A stretch of DNA of 64,000 bases from Saccharomycopsis fibuligera x Saccharomycopsis cf. fibuligera (taxonomy: Eukaryota; Ascomycota; Saccharomycetes; Ascoideales; Saccharomycopsidaceae): positions 1,736,001-1,800,000 of the forward strand of contig CP012810.1 in the NCBI GenBank assembly GCA_001936135.1. The letters run 5' to 3'. The translations under genes and the position numbers were made by a program. Below are positions 32,597-43,375 of the stretch, one piece after another; position 1 is the first letter of the stretch; every line of letters starts with the position of its first letter. The notes under the pieces were generated by a model, which saw nothing but the letters and a program-made list of their open reading frames with translations, did no database searches and was not told the DNA's origin.

Positions 32597-32775
32597 TCAA
32601 TGGGTAGTTGTTGCTCATCAAGTACTTGAGACAGTTCTAGTCCGTCCTCAATGGGTAGTAGTTGCTTATCAAGTATTTGAGGCATTTGTATCCCGTCCTC
32701 ATTGGGTAGTATTTGTTCATCAATTATTTGAGGCAATGTTTGCCCGTCCTCATTGAGTGGTTGTTGTTCGTCATG
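32597..32775 (-). repeat. 51-bp coding minisatellite in B
   Basis: About 3.5 copies of a 51-bp unit encoding a 17-residue motif of the form DEQxLPxEDGxxxPQIL between integrase and reverse transcriptase. The copies differ from one another but keep frame length. Confidence 0.85.
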
Positions 32776-35706
32776 AATGTCTGATAGTTTGCGTTTTGTG
32801 TTTTTCGCAGGCGCGACCGGTGTCTGGGAGTCTTCCTCGTCAGAGACGATGGCCTGTTCTATGGAGGTTTTGGAATGCTCTCCGTTTGTAACACTGGTAC
32901 TCAGTGCCAATGATTGCCACTCGTTGCTCAGATCCAAAACATCGCGGTTGTTATTGTTATTATCAAATTCTAGTCGTCTCGAATTTCCAAGATAACTTTG
33001 TTTTTGTTCCTGTACATCATTGCCATATTCATCATCATCCTCTTCTCCCATTGCTTCTTCTTCGTTTGCATCAGTTTCTTGCATAGCTGGTTGTTCGTTA
33101 CGATCACTGTCAACTTGCTCATTTTCATATGAGTCCATACTTTCTTCATCATTCCCAGGATCGTATATCTCCTCGACATGTTCTTGCCCCATTGAGTTTA
33201 TCTCGTTGTGATCTTCAACAGAAAAGTCATACTGATTGTCATTTTCAAATGTTATGTTGTCGAGTTTTCCACAACTTATTTTGAGATTTATGTGATCTGG
33301 GTAGAGGATACTTTGTCTTAAGAGACGAACGTGACGAGTGTATTTAAAGAATCCCTTCTTCATCAGTGGAACTGGAATGAAGGTTGTGATTCCGTATGTT
33401 TGTTCATCATGTCCCAAATAGATTCCCATGTGGCTTCTGGTTTCAAGTTTTCCTTCGTTTGGTGGAATGTGAACACTCACAATTTCCCCGAATATACGTA
33501 GTCGCCTAGCATCGAGTGGTTCTAGTCCTAGTAGTTTAGCTGCGGATGTCTTTATCTTCGTATTATAAACATGATTTCGAATGGTTGTAACGTGAAGTAT
33601 TGCTTCTGGCCAGAATTTGGATTCCAATTTGCCACTGTGAAATATTGTTCGCGCGTCACTTAATAGCGTCTGATTGAGGTGCTCCGATATTCCGTTAGAT
33701 GCTGGAGTGTATTCGCTTGTGGTGTGTGACTCAATTCCGGCTTCACTCAATATGTCTGTGACCTCGCAGTTTAGATATTCGGTCCCCTTATCGGTAAAGA
33801 GGCTTTTCACTCGGTACCTGCGCTCAGAAAAGTGATTTTTCACCCATCGATTATAGTGAAATAACTTGTCCTTTACCTCATTCTTTTTGTGCATCGTGAA
33901 GACTTTAGTGTAGCCGGTGTACTGGTCGCGAAAAGTCTTCCTTTGCATTTAGTGATGAAATCTTTGTTGGATCTGCTATAATTGATGGATGATTTTAATG
34001 AGTTATTGTTAACGTGTCCTAGAATGCTATGAAGACTACTAGCAACTGATGCTATCAATCTCACTCTATTCTTAATAATATACTTTCCACTGAGCCATGT
34101 AAGGTCGTCTATCAACTCAATTTCAAGATTATAACGACCATGTTTTAGGACCTTTACAATTTTCTTTTTACCTCCAACGTCTATTACTTTAACACCGAAA
34201 CTGTCTAGTTTCTATGTTAATGAGCTTTCATTTATAATAGCATATGGTGCCGAGGGAGCATAATAGCAGTCAAGCTCAATCACTGAGTCTCCTATGCGCA
34301 ATCTTATCTTGCCATGACCTAGAATTTTGATATTACCATCTAATGTGGTTAGGTATACTTTGGGGTAGTGATTATCATCATAATTCGTGTATTCCCCTAT
34401 ATGTGATAAATCATTGGTGAGGGTAGCCTGGCTTCCTCCGTCGATACGGATAAGTGGATCGTCGGCTATAATTGAATTAATTGTGCGAGTGCCTCGCTTG
34501 ATAATTCCCATCGGATGTTGTGTTGTGGATTTTGAATTCCTGATATATTTTCTCAGTTTTCCCGTGATTGTACGTTCTTGATCTATATGCTTTAGTGTAG
34601 GTCCCAACTGATCGATCTTTCATAAATACAGCTTTTCTGCTCATTCCTTTATTATATCTTCCTAATTTGTGCTCATAATCTCCTATAGAATCAAATAGTT
34701 TGTAGGGATCATAGGTTTCATAGTTAGCTGCTCGACGATTGATGTCACCAGAGAACTCACTATAGTTTTCATCAAGATTTAAAAACAAAGTACCTGCAAT
34801 CACTTTTTCTTCCAATCCAATATTGTTCCATTTGAGTGAATCCATTGCAATGAAAACTTGGTTAATGTACCGAATGAGATTACCCTTTTGGTTGCCTAAC
34901 TTTAGTGCGGCAAACTTTGCCTTAGCTGCTTCCTCGGTAAGAATAAGGTCCAAACAGTTTTCACGCAATATCGCCAAAATTTGCATTGATGATTTCTTGT
35001 ATTCGTCGGGTCTGTTATTGTTGACCTGCGAAATATGTGCGAGGGATGTATCAGTAGTGTTTCTGATTACATTTTCAACAATGAATTCCGTTTCTTCGTC
35101 TTGCGTCTCTATGATGCCTTTTTCGAAGCAAGTAACAAAATTCTTGTACCCTCTCTCAGATAATCTATGCTTCAATGCATTATAATAATTGATGAAGTTT
35201 GCGTTTGAATTTTTCAACGCGCTCAATTTTGGAATAGATTTGGATATACGGTCTTGAATCTCGTAAAGTTCCGTGGCCGTTTTTGCAGTAGTGTCTTTGG
35301 ATAGAGATAGATTGTTAATACCAGCAATCAACTCTTAGAGTTTTGGGATGTTTTCCTCTTTAACATCGTTGAGCTTTTGTTTTTACTTTCGTGGTTCATA
35401 GCTATTATTCTGTCAATATTTCATTGTGCTTCCAATTTTTGTCAAGTTGTTTCTTGGCCGATAAGTCCTAATGTATATCTAAATGGTTGCTAGTCATCCG
35501 AGGCTCTTTCATCACAAGTTGATGAAACTTCTGCCCGATATCTTATCCTGTGTTGCCGTAGCAAGTATGACTATCAACTAACATCATTCAAGTATGTAAC
35601 CACGGGTAATACAACGTGAGGAAGTTACTGTGTCTAGTATGTAACTAGATTCAGCCATTGGAAGGATGGATAATTTAGTAATCACCGTATCCTGTCTGTA
35701 ACGCCA

Positions 35707-36127
35707 TGTCAGAGTATAGTGACTAGAGCTGCTACCCATACCTGAGGTTGTCTCCTCTGAGTAGCACTGGTTAGATTAGTCTCTCTTCTAGTAGTGAAGG
35801 GTAGCCACTTACTGAGATCTTAGTTACGTAATGAAACTTAGCTGAGTAATGAAATTGGACTTATATTCCTTACTTTTATTATAAACTATATCACTAAATA
35901 AAAACATTCTGGTTTTCAGACTATATATAATAATTTCATTCCTCACCCATAATGCTCAGGTGATGAAAATTCTCCTCCACATCTTTGATGTTGTTCTCCT
36001 TAGCAACTATGCGTGCGCCCAAATGTTCTCGGCCGCAAAAGGCAGTTTACCAAAAATAAAAGATTATACCAAATGAATGGTATGAAAGACGTTAATTGGT
36101 ATAAATTCAACAGGTATAAATCCAACA
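35707..36127 (-). repeat. B 5' LTR
   Basis: 421 bp. It differs from the left LTR in length because of a short local duplication (GGTATAAAT-type) at its outer end. Confidence 0.9.
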
Positions 36128-36397
36128 CTATACGTGAGCTGTGCTTTGAGGTCTTTTTTTTTTTGAGGGACATTGCTTTGCTGTCGACAGATAAAAAGAA
36201 AGGGGTCTCACTTCAATACCATCTTCCACTCACTAAGATAACACCGATGTGCAATCTAATTCAGTACCGTGGTGATGTAGTAAACAAGGCCAGAGATTGG
36301 AATGGTTTTACAATCAAAGTCCTTATCTCTCCGTAGGCGGGGGTATTTCTTTTGAAATGTCAAGTAGTTGTCGAGCTGGATTAATTCTATCATACCG
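36128..36397 (-). mobile_element. LINE5 fragment with a truncated LINE4 inside
   Basis: LINE5 ORF2 sequence resumes at 36,128 (CTATACGTGAGCTG, then GCTTTGAGGTC). It is interrupted by an A-tailed LINE 3' end (LINE4, about 36,150-36,388, same minus orientation, 5'-truncated to ~240 bp) and continues for about ten bases (TATCATACC). The A tail reads as a T run at 36,152-36,162. This is a typical 5'-truncated target-primed insertion of one LINE into another. The plus frame at 36,013-36,336 is not a gene. Confidence 0.82.
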
Positions 36398-36467
36398 CGG
36401 TTGAGCTATCTTTATCAAAGCGCTATCTAGATCTGATTTGTACTGAAGATGTAACAAATCAGTCCCA
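36398..36467. other. unassigned spacer
   Basis: 70 bp of unassigned DNA between the LINE5 remnant and the 17-bp minisatellite. Nothing else seen. Confidence 0.4.
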
Positions 36468-36569
36468 GATAGCTCTTAGGTAACGATAGCTCTTAGGTAA
36501 CGGTAGCTTTTCGGTAACGGTAGCTCTTCGGTAATGGTAGCTCTTAGGTAAAGGTAGCTTCTAGGTAAC
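36468..36569. repeat. 17-bp minisatellite, six copies
   Basis: Six head-to-tail 17-mers of the type GGTAGCTCTTAGGTAAC (36,468-36,484 onward), with one to three changes each and a decayed seventh. The A2 target site lies 16 bp downstream. Confidence 0.92.
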
Positions 36570-36590
36570 AAGCTCCTAACAATAACCATA

Positions 36591-36905
36591 TGACGAACAT
36601 TGAGTTCTAGACCTTTATATCGACGTACAAATACGTCATATTATTTACTCAATATTTTTCTTTAATCTTCTATTTGATTCTACAATATGCACATTTCACA
36701 TAATACAGTATTTGGTATAAGGCATATTGTGTATTCACTACTATTAATAGCTCAACGCTAATTTGTGTTGTATTCAGTCTGATTATTATTTATATACGGT
36801 TCAACCCACCATTGTTATATATTACTATTTAGTTATATTAGAAATACAAGGCTTTTACAATCAAATAATGGACTCTAATGATACAAAAGACTCCCAAGTC
36901 CGGAA
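36591..36905 (+). repeat. A2 5' LTR
   Basis: 315 bp from TGACGAACATTGAG to CAAGTCCGGAA. Contains the gag ATG at 36,868. Followed by TGGTGCGAACTCCG, the primer-site candidate. Confidence 0.93.
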
Positions 36906-37578
36906 TGGTGCGAACTCCGCTGCTAGCGTAACATACGCTATTCAGGGCATCAACCCAATCACGTTGCTCAAAGATATCAGAACACAGATGGATATTTTAA
37001 CCTTTAGAAACAAAAAACAATATTTTCGTCAAATGCAATATATTCTCTTTATGTTGGACATTAATGGTGTCTCAGAGTTCATTACACAGCCTTCAAAAAA
37101 CAGTGATGAATTTCCAAAGCTAACTGACAAAGAACAATGGTGGATAAACTCAATTCTTAAAGCAACTGTTGGTGATTATGGCGATCTTCTTGATGAAGAA
37201 CAACATGTCTGCAAAACTTTACTCAAAATTATGAAAGCTACCAAGTACATCGTCGAACCATACGAAATCATGAAACAAGCTAACAACATTCGTTATGCAG
37301 GCAATTATGATGCCGATAAGTTTGCCAAAGAAATCAGACGCTTAAAAGCAATGGCAGACAGAGTCAAATACCCTTTGAATGATGAAGCATTAACTGAACA
37401 AATTCTTCAGGGACTTCGTGGACCTATGACACAAGTTCGAACTGTGGTGAACATGATACCAAACCAAAGAAAATTGGACAATGTCTTGGAAATGATTGAA
37501 AACCACTACCAGACTGTGGTTAATAGCAGACGAGTAAATCATTTTAAACAATCCAAGCACAAATACCACAAGAAATAA
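36868..37578 (+). CDS. A2 gag (capsid-like protein)
   Basis: 236 aa. It starts inside the LTR (MDSNDTKDSQVRNG) and reads across the primer site. The middle is a helical Ty1-type gag core (PITLLKDIRTQMDILTFRNK, LTDKEQWWINSILKATVGDY); the end is basic (NHFKQSKHKYHKK). No CCHC knuckle, as in Ty1 gag. It forms the shell of the virus-like particle in related elements. Confidence 0.88.
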   Translation: MDSNDTKDSQVRNGANSAASVTYAIQGINPITLLKDIRTQMDILTFRNKKQYFRQMQYILFMLDINGVSEFITQPSKNSDEFPKLTDKEQWWINSILKATVGDYGDLLDEEQHVCKTLLKIMKATKYIVEPYEIMKQANNIRYAGNYDADKFAKEIRRLKAMADRVKYPLNDEALTEQILQGLRGPMTQVRTVVNMIPNQRKLDNVLEMIENHYQTVVNSRRVNHFKQSKHKYHKK

Positions 37579-37642
37579 GACTAGGAGGAAGTAGAAGAGG
37601 CGAGCTCTACGCAAAAGAAAAAGCTATACAAAAATTCAAAAT

Positions 37643-40600
37643 TTGTCTCGAGAACATAATAAGTCAGATATCATTACCAACATATTCATTGATAGTGGTG
37701 CTCAAGCTACCATCTTCAGTGACGAAGATTACCTCTATGATATTGTTGAAACAAACGAAATATGCCACGCAACGAATGCAACTGAAATATCGATAAATGC
37801 TAAAGGAAAATTCGATCTCATCCTCGGAACCAACAAAATCACTATTGACGTGTTAATATCAAAAGACATCGAGGATAACATTCTAGCTGAAAATGATCTT
37901 TTCAACAAAAACATATGGTATTCATCTAAACCATGCTTGATTTATAAAAACAAAAATTACAATTTAATAAGAGAAGAAGGATATTCATACCTCACATCCA
38001 AAATGATCAAAACCAAAACAATACACAATATCCATCGCAAACTATTGCATACCAACAATAAATACTTGAAACAAATGATAAAAACAAAAGATATTAGAAC
38101 CAAAGAAAAAATACAAAATGAACAAGAATGTGCTACTTGTTTGCAATCAAAAACAACTGCGGCATCAGCCATAGAAGGTAGTCGCGACAAACATAACGCG
38201 AAAATACCATTTGTCACTATTCATTCAGATGTTGTGGAGATCAAAGTCAAGAATAAATTCAAACAACTTGTTGTTACATTCATTGGTAATTATTCCAGAT
38301 ATGCTTGGTTATACCCTATTAAGAACAAGACAGGTGCAAATGTCACAGACGCTTTTGAACAATTCCACCAGAAAATCATGAATCAATATGACTGCCACAT
38401 CAAAGCTTTGCACACAGACAATGGAACTGAGTATACAAATAATATCTTTCAGGAATATTTAAATAAACACAACATCATCCATACCACTAGTACAGCATTC
38501 ACACCAACGCAAAATGGTATCGCTGAAAGATATAACGGAAAAATAATAAAACTTTTGAGATCAATGTACATTGACAGTGGTCTATCTCCAGTCCGAACAT
38601 TAACTCTAGCTCTCAACTACATCAACATCATCTATAATATCACTTATAATAGAAAGATTAGTGCATCCCCATTAAGAACATTGAAAAATTATTTCACCAA
38701 AAATAATCTTTATAAGCTGTACAGCAAAGAATTTGATCTTTACCTCAACATGAACATAGACAAACTACCAATATTTGGACAAGAAGTTGCAATATTAGAC
38801 AGAACTAACACTCTCAAGACTAATGCCAAGACAATTACTGGTACATTCGTAGGTATTAGACACAATCAAAAGTTATTCCTAGTAGACAACAAACTTATTG
38901 AGTCCAACAACTATAGATTCTTCCAATCAGGTGCTTCAATTAGTAAAGACAAAACTGCTGATATTACAATCAACACTGCTGATGGTCCAGACGATGACGA
39001 TCTATTCGATGAAATGATAGAAAATGGTGAATGGGGAATGTCTTTAGAATCAAATCAAAATGACAATATCACAGATCAACCAGTGAACATTGAGATCTAT
39101 CAAACTCCAGACAGCACTGCAAAAGATAACATTGCTGATGATGAAGAAATTGAAATTGATTTAAACAGTAAAGATATACCAGCACTGATGGTCAAAGATT
39201 CTGACGAGGATTTGGAAAACATTCAGGATCGCGAATATGAGCTAGAAAATCAAATCAACAACTCCATGTCTCACGGAGATAACCCGGATCAACTCGAGGA
39301 AAATCACGATAACTTAGCAACAACAACACTGGATGCCTCTGAATTTGAAACAGCTAACGAATACACAAATGAAGATTTTACTACTACTGATACCGATGAG
39401 AGCGATTCTGAGTATCAACCTAGTGAATCCGACGAAGACGATTATGACTCAGCAGATGAAAATGAAAACGACGTACCACAACAGAATAATTTAATAGAGA
39501 CAGAGGAGCAACCTCCAGAAGATAAAAATGAGATGTTGGAAACAGATGGAATTGACCCCGCTAGACGAAAATCTGACAAATCTCCTAATGATACTGAACA
39601 AGAATTGGAACCTGACCAAGAAGTGGAAAAATCCTTAACATCACCCCACTTGCAAATGAGTTTACGAAATAATAATGGAAATGAGGACAACAAAGCACAA
39701 CAAGAGAAGAAACATGATCCTACTGATGAGCTGCATAAAACAACCACGGAATCGACGCAAGACAAGAATGTTGATACACCTGCTATTATCATCCCACCAA
39801 CTCCATCAAGGAAAAGAAAAAGGCTCGAGGACATTGGCGACATGATGTACGGGATAAAGAATAAAAGGAAAATTATTAAAATACACAACTTGAAAAAGTT
39901 CTTAAATACAGATGAGAGAGAACAATGGATAGCAGCAATCAACAGCGAGCTACAAACTCTCATCAAAAACGGGACTTTTACTGAAAAAATAGTATCCAAA
40001 CGTGAACTAAAAAATTTGAACTTGATTTCAACTCTATGGAGATTGAACAAGAAACTAAAACCTGATGGAATAAAATTCAAAGCTCGATTATGCGCAAGAG
40101 GTGACCAAGAAAAAGACGGTAATTTTGAAATTTATGCTCCAACATTGGCTGCTGATATTTTACGAATAGGTATTTCTATAGCACAACAGAAAGGTTTCCA
40201 CATTTTCCAATGCGATGTGAAGAATGCTTATACGCACGCTGATATTGACCACGAAGTTTTTGTTAAGATACCAAGCTTCTACACTGCAAAAACTAACTAT
40301 GTACCAGAGGGACTGACACTTATTCTAAAATTACAGAAAAGTCTCTACGGTCTCAAAACAAGCGGAAGAAATTTTTACCATCACTTCAAAAACATATTGA
40401 TCAAGCACAATTTAGACACAAATGAAGCCATCCCTTGCTGCTATTTACTAAAGAAAAAGGAAACAGTTGTTGGAATTATCATGACATTTGTTGATGACAT
40501 TATTATAGCTTGTGAAGAAACAACTTTGGCTACAGAACTAATAAGTTCAATAGGTGAGAACATTGAATTGAAAACGATAGAAGGTATAAAACAGCAATTC

Positions 40601-41494
40601 AAAGACAAATTTACCTTGAGAAGAAAAATCTTAGGATTGAATATGACTGAGGTATATTCAAAGAAAAGTGGAAAGTATGTTAGGGAATACATTAAGCTTG
40701 ATCAGCAAGATTACATTTCAAAAATCATTGAAAAGTTTGGAACTACAGATATGAAAATTAAACCAACTCCTGCTACTGACTATATCAAACATAACTATGT
40801 GGTGAAAAATGAAGACCATCATAATAAACAAGTGGCTAAAATCAGAGAAATTATTGGTTCACTATTGTATGCAAGTACTCACTCCAGGCCCGACATTGCT
40901 TATTGCACAAACTACCTTTCTCATTTTCAACTTGAACCTAGTGAAGAAGTATTTCATTATGCTTTAAGAATATTACAATACCTAAAAGGCACTGTAAATA
41001 AAGGTTTAATATTCAGAGGAAAGGGATCTGATAATAAAATTACTGCCTATACTGATGCTACTTACAATTCTGACAATTACTATAGAAGTACGGTGAGCAG
41101 TGTTTACTATTATAATAATGACTTGATATCGTGGAACGTTGAAGTTAGCAAATTGACTACATTATCTCCAGCTGAATCTGAAATGGTCGCTATATCTACA
41201 GGTATAAAACAAGAACAATGGTTAAGAAGTATTTTGGAATGGATGAATGGTAAGAAAATCCACACAACAGTAATTAAAACAGACAGCAAAGCAGGTATTA
41301 ACATGATCAACAAAGAAGGATTCAATAAGAGAAATAGACATGTCAACATCAGATTAGCTTATTGCAGACAGTATATCAATGAGAATAATATAAATTTAGA
41401 ATATGTCAACACCAAAGAACAAATTGCTGATTTATTAACAAAACCACTTACTAAATCATTATTCCTACCATTAGTAAAACATTTGGTATCTTGA
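37643..41494 (+). CDS. A2 pol polyprotein
   Basis: 1,283 aa from its first ATG. Order: aspartic protease (FIDSGAQATIF, about residue 17), HHCC zinc finger (HRKLLHTNNK ... CATCLQSK), integrase core with D, D and E residues (HSDVVE, HTDNGTEYTN, TQNGIAERYNG), a ~250-aa acidic Asp/Glu linker, reverse transcriptase (FQCDVKNAYTHADIDHEV, YGLKTSGR, FVDDIIIACE), and RNase H (TDATYNSDNYYRST, SPAESEMVAIS). This protease-integrase-RT-RNase H order defines Ty1/copia. Confidence 0.93.
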   Translation: MSREHNKSDIITNIFIDSGAQATIFSDEDYLYDIVETNEICHATNATEISINAKGKFDLILGTNKITIDVLISKDIEDNILAENDLFNKNIWYSSKPCLIYKNKNYNLIREEGYSYLTSKMIKTKTIHNIHRKLLHTNNKYLKQMIKTKDIRTKEKIQNEQECATCLQSKTTAASAIEGSRDKHNAKIPFVTIHSDVVEIKVKNKFKQLVVTFIGNYSRYAWLYPIKNKTGANVTDAFEQFHQKIMNQYDCHIKALHTDNGTEYTNNIFQEYLNKHNIIHTTSTAFTPTQNGIAERYNGKIIKLLRSMYIDSGLSPVRTLTLALNYINIIYNITYNRKISASPLRTLKNYFTKNNLYKLYSKEFDLYLNMNIDKLPIFGQEVAILDRTNTLKTNAKTITGTFVGIRHNQKLFLVDNKLIESNNYRFFQSGASISKDKTADITINTADGPDDDDLFDEMIENGEWGMSLESNQNDNITDQPVNIEIYQTPDSTAKDNIADDEEIEIDLNSKDIPALMVKDSDEDLENIQDREYELENQINNSMSHGDNPDQLEENHDNLATTTLDASEFETANEYTNEDFTTTDTDESDSEYQPSESDEDDYDSADENENDVPQQNNLIETEEQPPEDKNEMLETDGIDPARRKSDKSPNDTEQELEPDQEVEKSLTSPHLQMSLRNNNGNEDNKAQQEKKHDPTDELHKTTTESTQDKNVDTPAIIIPPTPSRKRKRLEDIGDMMYGIKNKRKIIKIHNLKKFLNTDEREQWIAAINSELQTLIKNGTFTEKIVSKRELKNLNLISTLWRLNKKLKPDGIKFKARLCARGDQEKDGNFEIYAPTLAADILRIGISIAQQKGFHIFQCDVKNAYTHADIDHEVFVKIPSFYTAKTNYVPEGLTLILKLQKSLYGLKTSGRNFYHHFKNILIKHNLDTNEAIPCCYLLKKKETVVGIIMTFVDDIIIACEETTLATELISSIGENIELKTIEGIKQQFKDKFTLRRKILGLNMTEVYSKKSGKYVREYIKLDQQDYISKIIEKFGTTDMKIKPTPATDYIKHNYVVKNEDHHNKQVAKIREIIGSLLYASTHSRPDIAYCTNYLSHFQLEPSEEVFHYALRILQYLKGTVNKGLIFRGKGSDNKITAYTDATYNSDNYYRSTVSSVYYYNNDLISWNVEVSKLTTLSPAESEMVAISTGIKQEQWLRSILEWMNGKKIHTTVIKTDSKAGINMINKEGFNKRNRHVNIRLAYCRQYINENNINLEYVNTKEQIADLLTKPLTKSLFLPLVKHLVS

Positions 41495-41524
41495 AAACCA
41501 AATATTTTAAGAAAGAACCAGTGA

Positions 41525-41840
41525 TGACGAACATTGAGTTCTAGACCTTTATATCGACGTACAAATACGTCATATTATTTACTCAATATTTTTTCTTTAA
41601 TCTTCTATTTGATTCTACAATATGCTCATTTCACATAATTCAGTATTTGGTATGAGACATATTGTGTATTCACTACTATTAATAGCTCAACGCTAATTTG
41701 TGTTGTATTCAGTCTGATTATTATTTATATACGGTTCAACCCAACATTGTTATATATTACTATTTAGTTATATTAGAAATACAAGGCTTTTACAATCAAA
41801 TGATGGACTCTAAAGATACAAAAGACTCCCAAGTCCGGAA
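41525..41840 (+). repeat. A2 3' LTR
   Basis: 316 bp, same ends as the 5' LTR, followed directly by the CCATA duplicate. Confidence 0.93.
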
Positions 41841-42061
41841 CCATATAAGTAGCTAAGTGCGTCTTTATTATTATTATGTATTCTGTATAGATAACAGTAA
41901 GCGAAGTCATCTTCCTTTTATTACAATATACTTATCTCCTTTACTTTATCTTGAGTCTTATCTCTCTTCCTAGTCGATCCTAGAAAAAAACTATGAATCC
42001 TGAAACCTTCTTACGTCTTACTTCAGACCCTTTAACCCCATCACTTACAGAAGCATCTAGT

Positions 42062-42133
42062 TCCGTGATAGTTTAGTGGCTAGAATGTCCGCTTGTCGCG
42101 CGGACGACCGGGGTTCGATTCCCCGTCGCGGAG
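42062..42133 (+). tRNA. tRNA-Asp (GUC)
   Basis: 72 nt, intronless. Acceptor TCCGTGA pairs with TCGCGGA and the discriminator is G. D arm AGTTTAGTGG (A box), anticodon loop CTTGTCG with anticodon GTC, T arm GGGGTTCGATTCCCC (B box). Nearly identical to S. cerevisiae tRNA-Asp. Pol III gene with a T6 stop right after it. Confidence 0.97.
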
Positions 42134-42134
42134 C

Positions 42135-42140
42135 TTTTTT
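42135..42140 (+). terminator. Pol III terminator of tRNA-Asp
   Basis: T6 starting two bases after the discriminator. Confidence 0.9.
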
Positions 42141-43375
42141 GTTATAGCTACTTTTCTGTAGCTATGATTTTTTCTTTAATTTTTTTTGGCAAAAGTAGCC
42201 CATGTTATCAGATACATAAGCCTAAGTGTTACAATCTTCTGCAAAGATTTAGCGCTGCTTAATATTAATTTTTTTTTTCACTAGGAGTGAAGTAGTTCAG
42301 GTGAAGGGTGTTAATGGTATGTCTGTAATTGTATGAAGGCAATACAGTGTAGTGGAATCAGTATTCATGATGTCAAATTGATGGTTAGACCCTAAGGAAT
42401 CACATTAGTGCACACAGGCTCACTGAACAGGGCTATGAGCTCAACTTTACGAACAAGCTTGTTATTGCGCTTCCAAAGGTTGACAAATTATGGGAGTTAG
42501 GGGAGAACGATATAGGACAACAGCTGGTTTTCAATGCAGAACTATTTAACGATGAGATTTTTGCTTCTTACCAGAATAATGGACGTGCTCGTGGTGAACT
42601 ATTGAAGGGGTCTATGGGTTACTTGTCTCTGCCCGTGGAACAACCTATACTGTCTGTCGTGCGTTAATGTACGAGACTTAAGTATCAGCTCAATCGAGTG
42701 TTTAGGTGCACTGCTGAACTTGGTGGAACTCACGGGTAAGTTGATTGTTAGATTCCGGGCTGGCAATGAGTTTGATACCAAGGCTATTGATGGGTGGTTG
42801 GCTGGTGATGCCAAGGATGGTAGAAACTGTCTCGAGCCGAAGTACACAGCTCCTGATAGTAGCCATCATAATGGAGGCTCAGGACGGTCTCACCAGGCCA
42901 ATACAAGCCACAATGGAAGTAATCGAAATGTACGCACCTCTGCGTACAAGGCAGAAAAGTCCGTATTTACACTAAAAGGTGCTGGTAATCCGAAAAGTGG
43001 TAATTGAGAACCTGCAGTTGTTATTGGTGGTGGTGGTGGTGAATATTCGTTTAGCAGAGATTCAGCTGTTGAAGAGATTGGCGATCCTGATGATGGTGTG
43101 GAGGATATTTATATAGATTCTGCTTACAAACCATCTGATGCCACCATTTCAAAAAGAGAAAAAAGCAACTTATTTGACAGTTCAAGTGATTTGGAACTGA
43201 TAGCTCAGAATAGTGAGGATAACAGAGAATCTGCCAGTTCAAGTGAGGTGATATATTGCACAGAGATAAAATATTGTACTGTAATAATGTGTATGGATTT
43301 GTCGGCAAGGAACCTGAAAATAAATGGAAAAGAAAAATGAAAGCCAAGAACAAACATATTTAAATATATAGTGAT
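42141..43375 (+). pseudogene. degenerate coding relic of unknown origin
   Basis: I do not recognise it. Between about 42,385 and 43,340, stretches in plus-strand frames have protein-like composition: one reads QGYELNFTNKLVIALPKVDK and on to VEQPILSVVR, another has FRAGNEFDTKAIDGWLAG, and a third is acidic and Ser-rich after a poly-Gly run (GGGGGEYSFSRDSAVEE, then DDGVEDIYIDSAYKPSD). They lie in order but in different frames with stops between, so this is a decayed gene or element gag. No LTR or motif fixes its family. It sits between tRNA-Asp and the old dispersed repeat. Confidence 0.35.

Larger units (their letters stand above)
30356..36127 (-). mobile_element. B: Ty1/copia element, broken
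   Basis: Minus-strand element with LTRs at 30,356-30,758 and 35,707-36,127 and a 5-bp target duplication CTATA (30,351-30,355 and 36,128-36,132). On the minus strand the 5' LTR is followed by TGGCGTTACAG (primer-site candidate), and the 3' LTR is preceded by the polypurine run AAGGGGGTA. Regions in copia order: gag about 35.3-34.5 kb, protease about 34.6-34.2 kb, integrase about 34.1-33.4 kb, linker with coding repeats, reverse transcriptase about 32.3-31.5 kb, RNase H down to 30.8 kb. Several breaks; clearly a fossil. LTR divergence of a few percent suggests it is older than C and D. Confidence 0.92.
36591..41840 (+). mobile_element. A2: Ty1/copia element, looks whole
   Basis: 5,250 bp with a 5-bp target duplication CCATA (36,586-36,590 and 41,841-41,845). 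LTRs at 36,591-36,905 and 41,525-41,840 differ by roughly 2-3%, so it is not new. The two frames, gag and pol, are long and open, with pol in the +1 frame relative to gag, as in Ty1, whose family uses programmed +1 frameshifting. It ends 216 bp upstream of tRNA-Asp, in the window Ty1-type elements favour. Confidence 0.95.

Noticed and set aside
36013-36336. 107-codon frame
   Set aside because: Chimera of LTR-B and LINE 3' UTR in the wrong strand for the LINE.
42720-43007. 95-codon frame as an intact gene
   Set aside because: It is only one piece of a relic broken by stops on either side.
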